From: Verrucomicrobiota bacterium
Lineage (GTDB): Bacteria; Verrucomicrobiota; Verrucomicrobiia; Chthoniobacterales; UBA10450
Length of the DNA stretch: 7,568 bases
Direction: 5' to 3'
Assembly (NCBI GenBank): GCA_003219945.1
Contig: QHQV01000322.1
Location: 1 to 7,568, forward strand
Shown: piece after piece, positions 4,935 to 7,568 of the stretch
Layout of the letters: each line of letters opens with the position of its first letter
Position numbering within the stretch: position 1 is the stretch's first letter
Made by a program: the position numbers and the translations under genes
Notes under the pieces: model-generated
Seen by the model: only the letters and a program-made list of their open reading frames with translations
What the model was told of the DNA's origin: nothing
Databases searched by the model: none

Positions 4935-6287
4935 ATGGAATTACGCGTAAAACGGGCGCCTCGAATCGATCTCGAAATCACTGTCCCGGGTGATAAGAGT
5001 ATATCGCATCGCGCGGTGATCGTCGCCGCTCTTTCCAACGGTATGTGCACGCTGCGCGGATTTCTGCCGAGCGAGGATTGTATGAACACGGTGAACGCAA
5101 TGCGTGCACTGGGAATCAAGATCGAACAGCCCGAGCCGGCCACTTTAGTCATTCACGGAAAAAAACGGGTCCTCACCGCACCGAGCCAGGAAATCAATTG
5201 CGGCAATTCGGGCACGACCATGCGGCTTCTCGCGGGTCTGGTAGCCGGCCAAAAATTCGAGAGTCGGCTGGTGGGAGATCCGGGCTTGTCCAAACGCCCA
5301 ATGGACCGAGTGATCGCGCCGCTTTGTGAGATGGGCGCCAGCGTCGTTGCTGAAGGTCCTGAGGGAACGCCGCCGTTGCGCATCCACGGCGGGTCGCTTC
5401 ATGGAATTCAATACCGCCCATCTGTGGCGAGCGCACAAGTGAAAAGCGCGCTGCTGCTGGCCGGTCTCTTTGCAAAAGGCAAAACCACGATTGAAGAACC
5501 GGTGCCGACGCGAAACCACATGGAGAAAATGCTCAATTATTTCCTGGTGCGCACGACGACGGAAGATGACGGCAGCGTTAATGTTTTCGGCGATCAGGTT
5601 CCGGAGTCGCGGGATTTCGATATTCCCGGCGACATCTCTTCGGCAGCGTTTTGGCTGATTACCGCTGCGGCGCAGCCTCGTGGACATCTGCTGATTCGCG
5701 ATGTGGGATTAAACGATACGCGAACGGCCATGCTGGGCGTGCTACTCCGAATGGGTGCGCACGTTCGAGAAGCCGTCGAGGATGTCGAACACGTTGAGCC
5801 GCGCGGCGTGGTGGAAGTCACCGGTGTGCCGCTAAAAGCCACCGTTATTCAGGGCAAAGAAGTGCCACAGCTCATTGACGAGTTGCCGATTTTGTCCATC
5901 GCAGGCGTTTTGGCGAGCGGCAAAACGACGATCCGGCATGCAGAGGAGTTGCGCCTAAAAGAAACCGATCGCATTGCGGCGATCGCACAGAATCTGCGCA
6001 CCATGGGCGCGCAAGTCGCCGAGCTGAGTGACGGGCTCGAGATTTATGGGCCGGCACCGTTGCACGGAGCACGTCTGCCGAGCTTCGGCGATCATCGCAT
6101 TGCCATGGCCTTTGCCATAGCGGGCCTGTTTGCTGACGGCGAGACAATTATTCAGGATGCCGAATGTATTCGTGAATCGTATCCGGGATTCCAGGCGGTT
6201 CTTGAAGAATTTACCAACGCGAAGCGGATGCAGGTCAGCACGCCGGTTATCGGTTCGCTCGCTCCTGTGCCCGCACAGGAGGCCTGA
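4935..6287 (+). CDS. aroA: 3-phosphoshikimate 1-carboxyvinyltransferase (EPSP synthase)
   Basis: A 450-residue cytosolic enzyme that joins shikimate 3-phosphate and PEP to give EPSP, the step before chorismate synthase. Conserved sites in order: GDKSISHR (19-26; K21, S22, R26 bind shikimate-3-phosphate/PEP), NCGNSGTTMRLL (88-99), GDPGLSKRPMDRV (114-126), SAQVKSALLLAG (166-177), the catalytic D315 in LIDELPIL, E343 in LKETDR, and GDHRIAMAFA (385-394). The GNSGTT and KRPMxRV forms resemble the Gram-positive/CP4-like branch rather than the E. coli type. G93, at the position equivalent to E. coli Gly96, is retained. The C-terminus runs about 20 residues past the usual end (NAKRMQVSTPVIG and so on). 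AGGAAG at 4915-4920 is 14 bases from the ATG, so the ribosome site is weak. cmk follows after 27 bases. Confidence 0.97.
   Translation: MELRVKRAPRIDLEITVPGDKSISHRAVIVAALSNGMCTLRGFLPSEDCMNTVNAMRALGIKIEQPEPATLVIHGKKRVLTAPSQEINCGNSGTTMRLLAGLVAGQKFESRLVGDPGLSKRPMDRVIAPLCEMGASVVAEGPEGTPPLRIHGGSLHGIQYRPSVASAQVKSALLLAGLFAKGKTTIEEPVPTRNHMEKMLNYFLVRTTTEDDGSVNVFGDQVPESRDFDIPGDISSAAFWLITAAAQPRGHLLIRDVGLNDTRTAMLGVLLRMGAHVREAVEDVEHVEPRGVVEVTGVPLKATVIQGKEVPQLIDELPILSIAGVLASGKTTIRHAEELRLKETDRIAAIAQNLRTMGAQVAELSDGLEIYGPAPLHGARLPSFGDHRIAMAFAIAGLFADGETIIQDAECIRESYPGFQAVLEEFTNAKRMQVSTPVIGSLAPVPAQEA
6262..6281 (+). other. Palindrome overlapping the end of aroA, burying AGGAGG
   Basis: CTCCTGTG (6262-6269) and CACAGGAG (6274-6281) form a perfect eight-base stem with a CCCG tetraloop just before the aroA stop (6285-6287). 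The 3' arm contains most of AGGAGG (6277-6282), a perfect Shine-Dalgarno that is 32 bases from the cmk start and thus not well placed for it. No T-run follows, so it is not a terminator. It could influence coupling of aroA and cmk translation, which is inference. Confidence 0.4.
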
Positions 6288-6314
6288 TTTACTTTCGTTA
6301 GGCGCGAACTACAC

Positions 6315-7010
6315 ATGGGATCATACGCTTCGCAGCACTGTGTGATCGCCATTGATGGTCCCGCTGCCTCGGGAAAGAGCAGCGTTGCGCGGAAGCTTGC
6401 GCGACAGCTCGGTTTTGTCTACGTCAATTCGGGTGCAATTTATCGAGCGATCACATGGCATTTCCTTCAAACCAAAATTCGGCCGGAGGAGAGCGAGCGC
6501 ATCGCTGAGTCGCTGGATTCAGCAGTGCTTACATGCGTTGTTCGAGAGGGGGAGGCGCGCATCGTTGTGGACGATGTCGATCCCGCCCTGCATTTGCGCG
6601 ATGACCGTGTGAACGAGAGCGTCTCTCGTGTCAGCAAATTACCGCGAGTTCGCGAAATCGTTTCACAGAGACTTCATGATTGTGCTGAGGGACGTGACGT
6701 AGTAATCGAAGGCCGGGACATTGGGTCGGTCGTTTTCCCCGACACGCCTTACAAATTCTATATCGATGCTTCTCCTGAGGTGCGTTTGCAACGTCGCGCC
6801 GCACAAGGGGAGCGCGACGAAATCACCGTTCGCGACCGCGATGATGTCTCACGGGCCGTTTCACCACTGGTGAAAGCGAAAGACGCGCACGTGATCGACA
6901 CTTCGTATGTCACGGTTGAACAAGTGGTGACAGAAATAATCACCCGGCTTGAGCAAGTGGGTTTGCCGATTAGCGACGTTCAGATCACAGATCGCGCGCT
7001 CGGCGAATGA
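6315..7010 (+). CDS. cmk: Cytidylate kinase
   Basis: A 231-residue cytosolic kinase that phosphorylates CMP and dCMP with ATP, the normal length for the family. The P-loop is IDGPAASGKSSVARKLA (13-29). The NMP-binding start VNSGAIYRA (37-45) supplies S39 and R44 for CMP contacts. IEGRDIGSVVFPD (131-143) has the R134-D135 pair, and the lid RDRDDVSRAVSPL (173-185) is standard, followed by HVIDTSYVTVEQVV (192-205). N38 replaces the Asp usually found before SGA. The ATG at 6315 is the first possible start after the aroA stop in this frame and has no good Shine-Dalgarno. It is 27 bases from aroA, and its TGA overlaps the next gene's ATG. The aroA-cmk-plsC order is common in bacteria. Confidence 0.96.
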   Translation: MGSYASQHCVIAIDGPAASGKSSVARKLARQLGFVYVNSGAIYRAITWHFLQTKIRPEESERIAESLDSAVLTCVVREGEARIVVDDVDPALHLRDDRVNESVSRVSKLPRVREIVSQRLHDCAEGRDVVIEGRDIGSVVFPDTPYKFYIDASPEVRLQRRAAQGERDEITVRDRDDVSRAVSPLVKAKDAHVIDTSYVTVEQVVTEIITRLEQVGLPISDVQITDRALGE

Positions 7011-7568
7011 ATTTTTATTATTGCGTTGGCTATCATTTAAGCAGGCTGGCTGGTCGATGGTTCTTTCGGCTTCGCGTCATTCATCGGGAGCGGATGATCC
7101 AAAGCGGGCCGGTGATTCTAGCCATGAATCACCAGAGCTATCTCGATCCGCCGCTGGCCGGGACGACGTGCGACAGGCCGATCTACTTTCTCGCCCGCCG
7201 AACGCTTTTGGACATTCCGCTATTGGGGTGGGTTTTGCCAAAGGTGAACGTGATCCCGGTGAATCAGGAAGGCGTTGATCGCGCCGCTATCAAAGCTTTG
7301 ATCCGCGTTTTACAGGCCGGTAACGGCGTCCTGGTTTTCCCGGAAGGCTCGCGCACAGTCGACGGCAACCTTCAACCAGCGGAGCCCGGATTGGGTTTGG
7401 TGATCGCCAAAACGCTCGCGCCGGTCGTGCCGATGCGGATCTTCGGCGCTCGCGAAGCGCTGCCTCGCGGCGGAGGGCCTCTTCGGCTTGTGCCAATAAC
7501 AATCGTAATTGGGGAACCGATCTTGTTCAGCGCAGCCGATCTCGAAACGCCAGGAAAGAGTCTGTACG
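7007..7568 (+). CDS. plsC: 1-acyl-glycerol-3-phosphate acyltransferase, 3' truncated by window
   Basis: A reading frame open to the window edge, with 187 codons visible. It is a PlsC/LPLAT-family enzyme, expected at the inner membrane, that acylates lysophosphatidic acid to phosphatidic acid. Acyltransferase motif I is NHQSYLDP (41-48; H42 and D47 catalytic). Motif II is near VNVIPVNQEGVDR (80-92). Motif III is FPEGSRTVDG (111-120, E113), and motif IV is the VPMRIFG region (141-147). Motif II lacks the common F-x-x-R pattern and has PVNQEG instead. The start is the ATG at 7007-7009, sharing ATGA with the cmk stop and lacking its own Shine-Dalgarno, so it is probably translationally coupled. 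There is a short, weakly hydrophobic N-terminus (FYYCVGYH) but no clear transmembrane helix. The gene is not broken; it simply continues past the edge. Confidence 0.93.
   Translation, partial: MNFYYCVGYHLSRLAGRWFFRLRVIHRERMIQSGPVILAMNHQSYLDPPLAGTTCDRPIYFLARRTLLDIPLLGWVLPKVNVIPVNQEGVDRAAIKALIRVLQAGNGVLVFPEGSRTVDGNLQPAEPGLGLVIAKTLAPVVPMRIFGAREALPRGGGPLRLVPITIVIGEPILFSAADLETPGKSLY

Noticed and set aside
5145..5687. Minus-strand frame of 180 codons
   Set aside because: Lies wholly antisense within aroA, whose conserved catalytic motifs cover the same bases.
6949..7278. Plus-strand frame of 109 codons overlapping the end of cmk
   Set aside because: It is out of frame with both cmk and the acyltransferase. 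The frame from 7007 carries NHxxxxDP and FPEGSR motifs and is open to the edge.
1..7568. Whole-window search for a defence, toxin-antitoxin, CRISPR or phage module
   Set aside because: No Cas, restriction, reverse transcriptase, recombinase, phage structural or toxin-like proteins are present, and there are no regularly spaced repeats. The HD protein alone is not enough to propose a defence system.

Overview
The window looks like chromosomal DNA of a soil- or freshwater-type Verrucomicrobiota relative. This is inference from gene content: a free-standing bacterial SWIB protein, an exported WCGWC thioredoxin, an FmdB zinc ribbon with a long Lys/Ser tail, a proline-rich lipoprotein, the aroA-cmk-plsC order, and generally poor Shine-Dalgarno sequences. 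Most genes look moderately GC-rich. One small gene (1306-1581) is clearly more AT-rich.

Layout. Bases 1-208 hold no gene but carry a nested inverted repeat. On the minus strand, 209-1581 encodes a DUF6958-like small protein, a VOC (glyoxalase-fold) protein whose start overlaps the previous stop by ATGA, and an HD-domain protein with an altered HD motif. An FmdB-type zinc-ribbon gene follows on the plus strand (1759-2109). It converges with a minus-strand exported thioredoxin (2181-2630). Further minus-strand genes are a SWIB-domain protein (2761-3039), with a good intrinsic terminator after it, and a response regulator fused to a SpoIIE/PP2C phosphatase (3103-4275). The plus strand then carries a proline-rich lipoprotein with a plausible sigma70-type promoter (4417-4821), followed by aroA (4935-6287), cmk (6315-7010) and a plsC-type acyltransferase that runs off the right edge (7007-7568).

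How the genes work together. aroA, cmk and plsC form one apparent transcription unit with gaps of 27 bp and then a 4-base overlap. It covers the penultimate step before chorismate, CMP/dCMP phosphorylation and phosphatidic acid formation. The other genes are mostly single units with independent roles: redox, signalling, cell envelope and DNA-associated functions. No gap exceeds 300 bases. I see no tRNA, rRNA, CRISPR array, transposase, toxin-antitoxin pair or recognisable defence system. The points most worth a second look are the HD protein lacking its central histidine, the AT-rich gene coupled to the VOC gene, the nested repeat at the left edge, and the conserved-looking C-terminal module of the lipoprotein.
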